Source: PRDV01 sp963710865
GTDB taxonomy: Bacteria > Babelota > Babeliae > Babelales > Babelaceae
Direction: 5' to 3'
Assembly: GCA_963710865.1 (NCBI GenBank)
Contig: CAVQBR010000002.1
Coordinates: 930,001-994,000 of the forward strand
Length of the DNA stretch: 64,000 bases
Position 1 is the stretch's first letter, and each line of letters opens with the position of its first letter. The notes beneath the pieces were generated by a model that saw only the letters and a program-made list of their open reading frames with translations, made no database searches and was not told the origin of the DNA. Both the position numbers and the translations under genes were made by a program. Positions 34,918 to 43,106 of this stretch are shown one piece after another.

Positions 34918-35649
34918 TTACTGAACTACAAAGCTGCCTAGTTCCGAATGGCTAGCTTCAAGCCGTTCGTATGCATCTCTTACCACTGAGGTTACTTCGT
35001 GCGCCAAGGCTTTGTTTTCGGCTCTATCTGGATGCCATTTGAGAGTTAAAGCGGTGTAAGCCTTTCGTACTTGATCTCGAGTTGCATCAGGTGAGAGGCC
35101 AAGGACTGCATAATCATCAATAGGCGCCGTTGGTGAAATCCCTAATGCGGTCCGCAATCCCTTAATTGTTTCGAATTTTTTAAGTCGCTCGACTTCCGCC
35201 TTTGTTCTGAGAATGCCTGATTCGCTATGTCGTTCAACGCATGTCATTTGTTTTACTGTAAACCCGAATAGCATTCCTTCTGCAATAGCAATCGTACAAT
35301 CATGATGGGCGAGTTTTCCAAAATCTATCGAAAGTAATGTGTTGTTGAATCTTATATCTTCGCTAGATTGCAAATCATGGATTAAAAACTGGCCCGTAGG
35401 TTTTATGACGCGGTGAATGACCTGTGTTCTAGTAGCAGGGGCTTCGTAACTCATGATTGGGGTTGTATCTGAATCTCGAGCTTGACCTCTGGTTGCACCT
35501 CTAAATAGATCAATGGTGATATCCTTCGATGTGCTATTAACGATTTTGAGACTGTTATGAACAGCTCCAGCCCCCACATCTTCTGGCTGCATAGCGACAG
35601 AGTTTGCGCAAGCTAACAAGATGATAAATAAATTTGATATGTAGTTCAT
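34918..35649 (-). CDS. Exported J-domain protein with intact HPD
   Basis: The 243-residue protein has a signal peptide (MNYISNLFIILLACANSVAM), a beta-rich region starting NSLKIVNSTSKDI, and a complete C-terminal J domain: DYAVLGLSPDATRDQVRKAY, then LTLKWHPDRAENK, with the HPD motif, and a fourth helix. It is the paralogue of 15671-16390, which has lost HPD. An exported J protein has no bacterial Hsp70 partner in the periplasm, so a host Hsp70 is a possible target (inference). Confidence 0.8.
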   Translation of the reverse strand: MNYISNLFIILLACANSVAMQPEDVGAGAVHNSLKIVNSTSKDITIDLFRGATRGQARDSDTTPIMSYEAPATRTQVIHRVIKPTGQFLIHDLQSSEDIRFNNTLLSIDFGKLAHHDCTIAIAEGMLFGFTVKQMTCVERHSESGILRTKAEVERLKKFETIKGLRTALGISPTAPIDDYAVLGLSPDATRDQVRKAYTALTLKWHPDRAENKALAHEVTSVVRDAYERLEASHSELGSFVVQ

Positions 35650-35881
35650 GAGGACCCCTTTTGGTTAATTTTTGAGTTTGCCAGCTTATTCTGAGTCATA
35701 TATTCTCTCTATTTTTTGTGTTATTCGGGCAATTTGCTTTGATCAGCATATGCATGTTCTTGAATGGCTTATTCTGAAGTGCTTTGTGAGATTCAGATAG
35801 CGAGCAGGTAAATCTCGGTCGCTCTTTTTGGCGCAAAGGAACTAATGGCATGAAAACCTTGCCTATCATCTTAAGCACTTT

Positions 35882-35913
35882 TGCTCTCGAAGCATTGGCG
35901 TATGCCAAATATA
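35882..35913 (+). repeat. Copied 3' end of the 32138-33654 ATPase gene
   Basis: The segment CTCGAAGCATTGGCGT and the following GCCAAATATA repeat the last 30 bases of the ATPase gene (about 33626-33655), with two or three changes. The copy lies 2.2 kb downstream, beyond the TIKI/J pair, and encodes nothing. Confidence 0.7.
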
Positions 35914-35922
35914 AGATAGCTT

Positions 35923-35958
35923 AAAAAAAACGGGGTGTACCACTGTTTGATACACCCC
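35923..35958 (-). terminator. Terminator of the 39-residue exported peptide gene
   Basis: On the minus strand GGGGTGTA (35958-35951) pairs with TACACCCC (35939-35932), followed by a run of eight T. Confidence 0.85.
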
Positions 35959-35964
35959 TGTCAT

Positions 35965-36084
35965 TTATTTCTTGGCAACTGTTGATGTAGCAGGTTTAGC
36001 TACTCGTGCTGCAGAACATGGGCAAGCAAAGAGTTGAGCTCCAAGACCAAGAGTAACAACAGTTAATAATAGAAGCTTCTTCAT
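35965..36084 (-). CDS. 39-residue exported peptide
   Basis: ATG 36084 opens MKKLLLLTVVTLGLGAQLFA, a clear signal peptide, followed by CPCSAARVAKPATSTVAKK and a stop. AAAGGA lies just before the ATG, a promoter lies at 36132-36161, and a strong terminator follows, so it looks like a real single-gene unit. The Cys after LFA is compatible with a lipobox-like cleavage, which would make it a tiny lipoprotein; otherwise the mature peptide has about 19 residues. No family is recognised. Confidence 0.65.
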   Translation of the reverse strand: MKKLLLLTVVTLGLGAQLFACPCSAARVAKPATSTVAKK

Positions 36085-36131
36085 AATGTATCCTTTATGT
36101 TAAAAGATGTTAATATATGTTTACACTTCTC

Positions 36132-36161
36132 ATCGTACTATATTGGTCAAATACAAGTCAA
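36132..36161 (-). promoter_or_regulatory. Probable promoter of the 39-residue peptide gene
   Basis: On the minus strand TTGACT (36161-36156) and TACGAT (36137-36132) are 18 bases apart. Confidence 0.5.
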
Positions 36162-36214
36162 TATCTTTTTAGAAAAATTTTCTACCTGAAGTTTTTGGAT
36201 GTGAGAAAGTCTGT

Positions 36215-36535
36215 CTAGCCAAGCATTTCATTAATCTTAGACTCAAGGTCATCTTTACTCATGTAGCCCGTTTCTTGTCCAACGAGTGTGCCTTTTTTGA
36301 AGAAAAGGAAGGTTGGGACGGAGGTAACGCCAAACTGAATAGCAAGTTCCTGAGATTCATCGACATTTAGTTTTGCAAAGATATATTTTGTTTTGTACTG
36401 TTCGGCTAATTCTTCGACGGTGGGTGCCATATGTTGGCAAGGACCGCACCAAGTAGCATATACATCTATAACTACCGGAAGGGTAGCTTGCTCAATTTCT
36501 TCTTTAAAATTATGGCGAGTAATACTTCTGATCAT
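36215..36535 (-). CDS. trxA: Thioredoxin
   Basis: This 106-residue protein is a standard thioredoxin, the cytosolic disulfide reductant. It shows VVIDVYATWCGPCQHMAP with the WCGPC active site, AKLNVDESQELAIQFGV, and SVPTFLFFKKG with the cis-Pro loop. ATG 36535 is chosen because AAAGGA precedes it; the frame is open 16 codons further without support. No thioredoxin reductase lies nearby. Confidence 0.95.
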   Translation of the reverse strand: MIRSITRHNFKEEIEQATLPVVIDVYATWCGPCQHMAPTVEELAEQYKTKYIFAKLNVDESQELAIQFGVTSVPTFLFFKKGTLVGQETGYMSKDDLESKINEMLG

Positions 36536-36658
36536 AGAAAATCCTTTGGTTGATGTTCTTAAAGTATAGCATGAAATCCTCAAGAAAATCTACAAAACTA
36601 TTGCTTGAAGGGAAGGTATTCATTTATGCTCTATATCAAGATCTATTAAGGAGCATTT

Positions 36659-38266
36659 ATGAAGCACATTATGTTGGGACTTTTATTAGTTGGAACTAGT
36701 CTATTTGGGCAGTATACCGAAGACGTTGATATGGATGCCGAACAAGACGTAGATATTGATCGCAAATCTCAAGTCTGTAGAAAGATGACACTCAACGCTA
36801 TTAAGCATTTTCAGAAGGTATCTGTTCAGGATGCCTGTAATGATTTTTTGAGAAATGAACTCTGGCGTGATGGGGAAATATTCATTTTTGTCTTTGAAGA
36901 AAAGGGCGCTTGTTTAGCTCATGGTGATGATCATGAACTTATCTGGAAGAATATTTCTCATGTTAAAGGTGTAGGGGGCAAGCCACTTATAAAAGAGATG
37001 CTTGTTGTGGGTGCTAAAGGCGGCTCCGTAAGTTATTTGTGGAACAATGGTTTTAAATCTTCCTATGTAAAATCAGTAAAGAAAAAGGGGAAAACCTATA
37101 TTCTTGGGGCTGGTTTTTATCCTGAGAGTAACGTGTATGCAACTAAGCAGCTTGTGAAAACTGCTGTTGCTTATTTTAATCAGAATGGAGCAGAAGCTAC
37201 GTTTGCTTTGATAAGTAATCCGAAAGGTCCCTTTGTAAAGGGTGATATTTACATGTTTGCGTATGATTTTAATGGGATTAACGTTGCTCATGGTAATAAT
37301 CCAGCACTTGTTGGTCAGAACTTAATAGATCAGGTCGACTCACGTGGTAAATACACGATTCGAGCCCTTATTGATGTTGCGAAGAACAAAGGGGCAGGCT
37401 GGGTTGATTATATTTGGCGCAATGAGCCGAAGCGGTCTTATGTTGAAAAAGTAGTAGATCCAAAGACTAAGATTCCCTATTTGATTTCTGCGGGGTATTA
37501 CCCTGATGAGAATCTTGAGATGGTAAAAAGTTATGTAAATAGAGCGGTGCGTTATTTAAAAGCGAATGGCTCTAAAGTAGCATTTGCCGAATTTTCCAAC
37601 CTTGTTGGAGAGTTTGCACAAGGAGGTCTTGGTATCTTTGTGTTCAATGAAGAAGGGAAAGCCCTTGCTCATGGAGTAACTCCCGCTTACGTTGGCCAAA
37701 ACTTGATAAAACTGGAATCTCAAGGAGGCCGTTTCTTTGTCAAGGAGATAATTAAGGCTGCCATGAATAAAGGTAAGGCTCTTGTGCCTTATACCAACTT
37801 TAATGCGAATGCTGTTGCATATGTAGAATTCGTAGAAACGCCAGACGGTAAGTTTATTATTGGTGCTGAGTTTTATCCTGCTTCCAAAAAAGCATCTACT
37901 CAGACTCTGGTCAATCAAGCAGTAGAATATTTACAGGAAAATAGTCCAGAGCAAGCATTTAATCTTTTTACAACACGTGATAGCGTATTTATACGCGGAG
38001 ATCTTTTTATATTCGCCTATGATGCTGAGGGGACTCGCCTTGCTAACGGTATCTCTAAAGCACAGATTTGGAAGAACTTTATGAAAGCAACCGACCAAGA
38101 CGGTAAAGCAGTAGTAAGCGATGCTATAACTGTGGCACTTAATGGTGGGGGCTGGACTACCTACAGGGCTCGTAATGCTGAACGAAGACTTTATGTGAAA
38201 GCTGTTGAGAAAAAAATTGACGACGAACTAAAACACTTTATCGTCGGCTGTGGCTATTTCCGTTAA
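36659..38266 (+). CDS. Exported protein of four tandem Cache-like domains
   Basis: After a signal peptide (MKHIMLGLLLVGTSLFG), the 535-residue chain consists of four repeats of about 120-130 residues. Each has a helix, an F-x-x-GD-x-(Y/F)-x-F-x-(Y/F) strand (GEIFIFVFEEKGACLAHG, GDIYMFAYDFNGINVAHG, GLGIFVFNEEGKALAHG, GDLFIFAYDAEGTRLANG), a VGQNL or IWKN turn, and a closing Y-V-x-x-V ... I-x-AGYYP. This is the single-Cache (sCache_2-type) small-ligand sensing fold. No membrane segment, kinase or methyl-accepting domain follows, so it is not an ordinary sensor; a periplasmic or surface ligand binder is more likely. GGAG lies before the ATG. It converges on the LysE gene with a 4-base overlap. 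Confidence 0.8.
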   Translation: MKHIMLGLLLVGTSLFGQYTEDVDMDAEQDVDIDRKSQVCRKMTLNAIKHFQKVSVQDACNDFLRNELWRDGEIFIFVFEEKGACLAHGDDHELIWKNISHVKGVGGKPLIKEMLVVGAKGGSVSYLWNNGFKSSYVKSVKKKGKTYILGAGFYPESNVYATKQLVKTAVAYFNQNGAEATFALISNPKGPFVKGDIYMFAYDFNGINVAHGNNPALVGQNLIDQVDSRGKYTIRALIDVAKNKGAGWVDYIWRNEPKRSYVEKVVDPKTKIPYLISAGYYPDENLEMVKSYVNRAVRYLKANGSKVAFAEFSNLVGEFAQGGLGIFVFNEEGKALAHGVTPAYVGQNLIKLESQGGRFFVKEIIKAAMNKGKALVPYTNFNANAVAYVEFVETPDGKFIIGAEFYPASKKASTQTLVNQAVEYLQENSPEQAFNLFTTRDSVFIRGDLFIFAYDAEGTRLANGISKAQIWKNFMKATDQDGKAVVSDAITVALNGGGWTTYRARNAERRLYVKAVEKKIDDELKHFIVGCGYFR

Positions 38267-38889
38267 GAGAAGAATATGTTTCTTAGTACAGTAAGGATAA
38301 AAATTGCTCCAAAGCAGATAATCGCAATACCAGATACCTTATTAATCCTATCAAGGATAGTTGGCGTGACTCTTGTGCGAATATGAGCTAGAACGCTGCT
38401 TAAGCAGATAAACCACAGGCCTGATCCGCAAAATACTCCTAAGCTAATAAGGACAGCTTCAGTAGTTCCATGCGGAGCTTCATTAAATCCGACTGCTGCA
38501 AATGCTGCTATAAATGCTGCTATCGTCATAGGATTTGTTAAAGTGAGTAATGTTGTTTGTAAAAGAGTTACCAGAAACCCTTTGCTTTTGATCGGCCTTG
38601 CAAGGTGAATGGGTGGAGCAGTATACACCTTATACCCAAAAATTATCAGGAAGATACCTCCAAATACATAGAGATAATCTCGCTGATTGATAAGAAATGT
38701 GGAGAGTGCTGTGAGACCTAAAGCTGCAACGAGTGCATATAAACCATCAGCGCAAGCAACACCCAAAGCCGTGGCAAGCCCTGCTGCATGGCCTCCGGCT
38801 AAACTACGACGAATACATAAAAGTGCGATAGGTCCTATGGGAGCTGCCATGGAGATACCTATGATAAGACCTTTAATAAATGTATTCAT
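38263..38889 (-). CDS. LysE-family membrane exporter
   Basis: The 208-residue protein has about six membrane segments and the family start FIKGLIIGISMAAPIGPIAL, followed by LAGGHAAGLATALGVACADG and a repeated LTNPMTIAAFIAAFA. LysE/RhtB proteins export amino acids across the inner membrane; the substrate cannot be read from sequence. ATG 38889 is used because GGGAGG stands before it. murB lies 19 bases upstream on the same strand, so murB and this gene may share a transcript. Confidence 0.85.
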   Translation of the reverse strand: MNTFIKGLIIGISMAAPIGPIALLCIRRSLAGGHAAGLATALGVACADGLYALVAALGLTALSTFLINQRDYLYVFGGIFLIIFGYKVYTAPPIHLARPIKSKGFLVTLLQTTLLTLTNPMTIAAFIAAFAAVGFNEAPHGTTEAVLISLGVFCGSGLWFICLSSVLAHIRTRVTPTILDRINKVSGIAIICFGAIFILTVLRNIFFS

Positions 38890-38908
38890 GTCCTCCCTTT
38901 GGCATGTG

Positions 38909-39877
38909 TTAGAGTAACGGATACTCTTTAAACCCAACGAAGCGACATTCAGGTTGAGGAATAATACCAAATTGACTATATACGAGTTCTTGCATAGTAC
39001 GTGCCAGTGCAATAATGTCGTTAGTAGTAGCTTTGCCTGTATGTATGATCATATTAGCATGTTGATGAGATACTCGAGCGTCACCTACTGATAGTTCTCC
39101 CTTTACGCCAAGTTTATCGAGGTAATAAGCTACGTAAATAAGTTGGTTCTTCGTATGGGCTACTTCTTGTGCTGTGAAGTTTCTAAAAAAACTTCCACAG
39201 GTATAAGCTGATGGGTAGCGTTTGGTGCGGTGACGAATCATTTCTTCACTTCGCCCCTTAGCGTGCATAGCCGTGGCACTATCGACCTTACGTAGTTTAA
39301 AGCGAGCATTTACAAGAAAATGAGTGCCATCATGAAGAGCTGAGGAGTTATATCCAAATTTAAACCATGCATTATCAACGAGCTTGAGTTTTCCGGTATT
39401 CTTTTCTATCACTTGTGCCGATAATAAAAACTCACTTAAGAGATATTCGTAATAATGAATATTGATATAGACAGACCCTCCAACGGTGCCTGGTATACCA
39501 CTGAATTCTTCAAGGCCGATAAGGTTATTTTCTAAGCACCATGTAATGAGATCGCCAAAGCGAACGCCTGCTTCTGCTTCTATAAGATCATGTGTGTCAT
39601 TCCAGGTAAGCTGCCTAATAGCCTTGAGCTGTGGTCGTAGTATGAGTCCTTCAAAGCCCTCATCGCTGATGAGCATATTAGCACCTTCACCAAGTACATA
39701 CACCGGCAATGACTGCGCAGCATCAAGAATATATTGAAACTCTTCAGCACTCCTTGGCTCTGCAAAATATTGAGCTGCTCCCCCTGTGCGAAACCAATTT
39801 TTATCAGCTAAGGGAACAGATGGTGTTATAAGATCTGTACTGATATGATCTGACGGGAGTTCAAGGACATATGCCAT
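38909..39877 (-). CDS. murB: UDP-N-acetylenolpyruvoylglucosamine reductase
   Basis: This 322-residue FAD enzyme reduces UDP-GlcNAc-enolpyruvate to UDP-MurNAc in peptidoglycan synthesis. It shows NWFRTGGAAQYFAEP, LGEGANMLISDEGFEG, the FAD loop SGIPGTVGGSVYIN, YPSAYTCGSFFRN with the proton-donor Ser, SHQHANMII and the final PECRFVGF with the catalytic Glu. It begins 6 bases after trhO ends on the same strand. Confidence 0.93.
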   Translation of the reverse strand: MAYVLELPSDHISTDLITPSVPLADKNWFRTGGAAQYFAEPRSAEEFQYILDAAQSLPVYVLGEGANMLISDEGFEGLILRPQLKAIRQLTWNDTHDLIEAEAGVRFGDLITWCLENNLIGLEEFSGIPGTVGGSVYINIHYYEYLLSEFLLSAQVIEKNTGKLKLVDNAWFKFGYNSSALHDGTHFLVNARFKLRKVDSATAMHAKGRSEEMIRHRTKRYPSAYTCGSFFRNFTAQEVAHTKNQLIYVAYYLDKLGVKGELSVGDARVSHQHANMIIHTGKATTNDIIALARTMQELVYSQFGIIPQPECRFVGFKEYPLL

Positions 39878-39883
39878 AGGGTG

Positions 39884-40807
39884 TTACCTGCTTTGTGCTC
39901 GTATGAGAATTTTGTGTGGTAATGTTCTGACATTTACCTTTGATGCTTGTACAAGGTCATTACATGTTTGACTGCAGGTATTATGAAAAATCTCAATGCA
40001 GGGAGGGCAGACTATAATTTGTTTATTGCACTCAGCATTTATACAATTACTATAGTCATCATAGGCTATCTTGCATTGCTCACATTCTGCTAAGATGTCA
40101 TCGGTAACAGGTTGTGTTAACCTGCCATCAAACACATAGTTTTTACCTCGGAAAAAGCCATCAGGGTATTTTTCAATATAGCGTTGAATGCCGCCTCGAA
40201 TATGGTACACCTGTTTAGCTACATTTTTTAATTTAAGATATGCAGAGGCACGTTCTGTTCGCACACCTGCAGTACAATACATAAGTACCTGCTTATCTTT
40301 AAATTCATCGAGATGTTCATCTATATAACCTGGAAGGTCCCTAAAATTATCTATGTCTGGTTTGATGGCATCTTGAAATGCTCCGACTCTCCATTCATAG
40401 GTGTTTCTGGTATCGAGAATAACTAGATCCTTAGGCTTTTCTGTCAGGAGAGCATGTACTTCTTCAGGACTCAAATGTGTGCCTGCATCCTTTGCAGAGA
40501 CGAGATTGGTATCAAGTCTGAGGTTAACGATTTCTTTTTTTACTTTTACCATAAGTCGAGGAAAATAATCAGCTTCTCCTTCACTCTCCTTAAAATCCAC
40601 ATCGGAAAACAGTGGATGGGCAAGCATATATTCTTTATAGCTCTCTGTACCCTCAGCAGATCCACCAACGGTACCGTTAATACCTTCATGTGCTATTAAA
40701 ATACGTCCTTTTAAACCAAGCTCTTGGCACAGGTTTCGTTGTTCAACAGCTAACTGTTCAGGATCTAGTATATCGATGTATTTGTAATAAATGAGTATCT
40801 TTCCCAT
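39884..40807 (-). CDS. trhO: tRNA uridine(34) hydroxylase, rhodanese type
   Basis: The 307-residue protein matches TrhO (YceA), which hydroxylates U34 of certain tRNAs. It has an N-terminal ferredoxin-like part (LKGRILIAHEGINGTVGG), a rhodanese domain with the active-site loop MYCTAGVRTERAS, RGGIQRYIEKYPDG, GKNYVFDGRLTQPV, and a Cys-rich C-terminal zinc-like region (CEQCKIAYDDYSNC then CNKQIIVCPPC). Most family members have CTGGIRCEK in the loop; here the second Cys is Thr. It is the first gene of the trhO-murB-lysE run. Confidence 0.92.
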   Translation of the reverse strand: MGKILIYYKYIDILDPEQLAVEQRNLCQELGLKGRILIAHEGINGTVGGSAEGTESYKEYMLAHPLFSDVDFKESEGEADYFPRLMVKVKKEIVNLRLDTNLVSAKDAGTHLSPEEVHALLTEKPKDLVILDTRNTYEWRVGAFQDAIKPDIDNFRDLPGYIDEHLDEFKDKQVLMYCTAGVRTERASAYLKLKNVAKQVYHIRGGIQRYIEKYPDGFFRGKNYVFDGRLTQPVTDDILAECEQCKIAYDDYSNCINAECNKQIIVCPPCIEIFHNTCSQTCNDLVQASKVNVRTLPHKILIRAQSR

Positions 40808-40922
40808 GGTTGTCTGTGTAAAAGGTTAATAAAACTTTGTATAGTACTAGTATACCGGAATTTTTAAATAATATTAACCCCCCGGATCGTCCCATGGATG
40901 TGCGTTCTTCAATCTAACAAAA

Positions 40923-40946
40923 GGGGCAATGCATATGCATTGCCCC
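40923..40946 (-). terminator. Perfect palindromic terminator
   Basis: GGGGCAATGCAT (40923-40934) is followed at once by its inverse ATGCATTGCCCC (40935-40946). On the minus strand TTTTG follows, ending the repeat-protein gene; TTTTTT-like A/T runs on the other side allow two-way use. Confidence 0.75.
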
Positions 40947-40970
40947 AAAAAACATCTACGAAAATGCTTA

Positions 40971-43106
40971 CTAGTGAGCTAGTCCGCATGCTTTATCAAT
41001 AACTTCCAAATGTTGAAACATCTTATTAAGAGTTTCTCTCACTTCACTAAGACCACCTTGTGTCCTATGGATTACCTGAGAGGGATTTGAATTATTAAGA
41101 ATGTTGCGAATGTTTTGCCAAGTATTTATGACTGTCTCATGAGCCTTACGCAGGGTTGTCCATTCTTCTTTCATCTCAATCGTTGCTGAACTAGCAGCGG
41201 TTTCTAGTGCTGCGGTAATTCCTCTAATATTGCATTGCTCAAAGGAGTCCAGAATAGATGCTTCGCTCTTTATTCCTCGCGTTTTGCTGAGTTCATCACT
41301 GAGAGTTGCAAGTTCACTGGTGTGTTCTTGTGCTCCAGAAAGAGTTTTTTTGACTTTCTTAAAGTTTGTTTCCTCTGTGAAGTAGTCGTATCCAAGTTTT
41401 GCCAGTATCGCAGCTAAGCCTAGGCCTACAATTGCTGCACCGTTGCGTCCTAAGAAGCTAGATTGCTTTTTAGTGGCCGCATCTGAATTTGGATCTACGG
41501 TTACCGGCTTAGCTGGAGCTGGAGCTGCAACTACTGGAGCTGGAGCTGGCGCTGCAACTACTGGAGCTGGAGCTGGCGCTGCAACTACTGGAGCTGGAGC
41601 TGAACCTGCTACCGCAACTACTGGAGCTTGAGCTGAACCTGCTGCCGCAACTACTGGAGCTTGAGCTGAACCTGCTGCCGCAACTACTGGAGCTTGAGCT
41701 GAACCTGCTGCCGCAACTACTGGAGCTTGAGCTGAACCTGCTGCCGCAACTACTGGAGCTTGAGCTGAACCTGCTGCCGCAACTACTGGAGCTTGAGCTG
41801 AACCTGCTGCCGCAACTACTGGAGCTTGAGCTGAACCTGCTGCCGCAACTACTGGAGCTTGAGCTGAACCTGCTGCCGCAACTACTGGAGCTTGAGCTGA
41901 ACCTGCTGCCGCAACTACTGGAGCTTGAGCTGAACCTGCTGCCGCAACTACTGGAGCTTGAGCTGAACCTGCTGCCGCAACTACTGGAGCTTGAGCTGAA
42001 CCTGCTGCCGCAACTACTGGAGCTTGAGCTGAACCTGCTGCCGCAACTACTGGAGCTTGAGCTGAACCTGCTGCCGCAACTACTGGAGCTTGAGCTGAAC
42101 CTGCTGCCGCAACTACTGGAGCTTGAGCTGAACCTGCTGCCGCAACTACTGGAGCTTGAGCTGAACCTGCTGCCGCAACTACTGGAGCTTGAGCTGAACC
42201 TGCTGCCGCAACTACTGGAGCTTGAGCTGAACCTGCTGCCGCAACTACTGGAGCTTGAGCTGAACCTGCTGCCGCAACTACTGGAGCTTGAGCTGAACCT
42301 GCTGCCGCAACTACTGGAGCTTGAGCTGAACCTGCTGCCGCAACTACTGGAGCTTGAGCTGAATCTGCTGGCTCAACTGGTAATGCTGAATCTGCTGGCT
42401 CAACTGGTAATGCTGAATCTGCTGGCTCAACTGGTAATGCTGAATCTGCTGGCTCAACTGGTAATGCTGAATCTGCTGGCTCAACTGGTAATGCTGAATC
42501 TGCTGGCTCAACTGGTAATGCTGAATCTGCTGGCTCAACTGGTAATGCTGAATCTGCTGGCTCAACTGGTAAAGCTGAATCTGCTGGCTCAACTGGTAAT
42601 GCTGAATCTGCTGGCTCAACTGGTAAAGCTGAATCTGCTGGCTCAACTGGTAAAGCTGAATCTGCTGGCTCAACTGGTAAAGCTGAATCTGCTGGCTCAA
42701 CTTCTTGAGTTGAAGCTGGGTTTACTGCTGCATCTGCTGGAGTTCGAGCTGAAATATCTGCCGCTGAACTTGTCCTCCTGGATGCTTGATCGGCATCTTC
42801 ACTTAAAAGTTTTGAAACAAGGGGGCTAAGTGAGCCTGCATTTAACCTCTTGTTAGCTAAGAGCTCTCGAGCGTGATTAAGCAGATTTGCCTTAGCGTCT
42901 GCCTCTCTGGATTTTGCATTAGCTAATGCTGCCTTTTTTTGAGGGCTCTCAGTTAGGTTCTTTCTTGTTAGTGCTCTAATAACGCTATTTTGAGCATCTT
43001 GATATTTCTTTTCTAATTCCTCGACTAATTTTGTTGCGTTCATTCCATACATTGTTTCAATGCTGGTAACCAGGCTTAGCAATAACAATAATGTGTATTT
43101 GTTCAT
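40971..43106 (-). CDS. Exported repeat protein with two perfect minisatellites
   Basis: The 711-residue protein has a signal peptide (MNKYTLLLLLSLVTSIETMYG), a charged coiled-coil region (about 25-110), 13 copies of VEPADSALP, about 23 copies of an 11-residue unit GSAQAPVVAAA, and three short APAPVVA units. A Lys-rich joint is followed by a membrane-like segment (AAIVGLGLAAILAKLGY) and a C-terminal helical domain (about 150 residues). The Pro/Ala repeat stalk with a membrane segment suggests a surface fibre or envelope spacer. The two repeat types meet at a hybrid unit, ADSAQAP. No catalytic motif is seen. Confidence 0.7.
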   Translation of the reverse strand: MNKYTLLLLLSLVTSIETMYGMNATKLVEELEKKYQDAQNSVIRALTRKNLTESPQKKAALANAKSREADAKANLLNHARELLANKRLNAGSLSPLVSKLLSEDADQASRRTSSAADISARTPADAAVNPASTQEVEPADSALPVEPADSALPVEPADSALPVEPADSALPVEPADSALPVEPADSALPVEPADSALPVEPADSALPVEPADSALPVEPADSALPVEPADSALPVEPADSALPVEPADSAQAPVVAAAGSAQAPVVAAAGSAQAPVVAAAGSAQAPVVAAAGSAQAPVVAAAGSAQAPVVAAAGSAQAPVVAAAGSAQAPVVAAAGSAQAPVVAAAGSAQAPVVAAAGSAQAPVVAAAGSAQAPVVAAAGSAQAPVVAAAGSAQAPVVAAAGSAQAPVVAAAGSAQAPVVAAAGSAQAPVVAAAGSAQAPVVAAAGSAQAPVVAAAGSAQAPVVAAAGSAQAPVVAAAGSAQAPVVAAAGSAQAPVVAVAGSAPAPVVAAPAPAPVVAAPAPAPVVAAPAPAKPVTVDPNSDAATKKQSSFLGRNGAAIVGLGLAAILAKLGYDYFTEETNFKKVKKTLSGAQEHTSELATLSDELSKTRGIKSEASILDSFEQCNIRGITAALETAASSATIEMKEEWTTLRKAHETVINTWQNIRNILNNSNPSQVIHRTQGGLSEVRETLNKMFQHLEVIDKACGLAH
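41599..42357 (-). repeat. 33-bp minisatellite, 23 copies, in the repeat-protein gene
   Basis: GCTGAACCTGCTGCCGCAAC starts each 33-base unit (plus-strand reading) from 41599 to 42325. Copies are essentially identical apart from the first (ACCGC in place of GCCGC). A unit of 11 codons keeps the frame for any copy number. Confidence 0.95.
42361..42701 (-). repeat. 27-bp minisatellite, 13 copies, in the repeat-protein gene
   Basis: GAATCTGCTGGCTCAACTGG starts each 27-base unit from 42361 to 42685, with one variable base (GGTAATGCT or GGTAAAGCT). Each unit is 9 codons (VEPADSALP), so copy changes stay in frame. Confidence 0.95.

Noticed and set aside
41599..42701. Possible CRISPR array
   Set aside because: Units are directly joined with no variable spacers, and they are in frame inside a gene.
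42344..42829. Long open frames on both strands within the minisatellites
   Set aside because: Repeat units free of stops leave several frames open; only the minus frame of 40971-43106 has a signal peptide and non-repeat domains.
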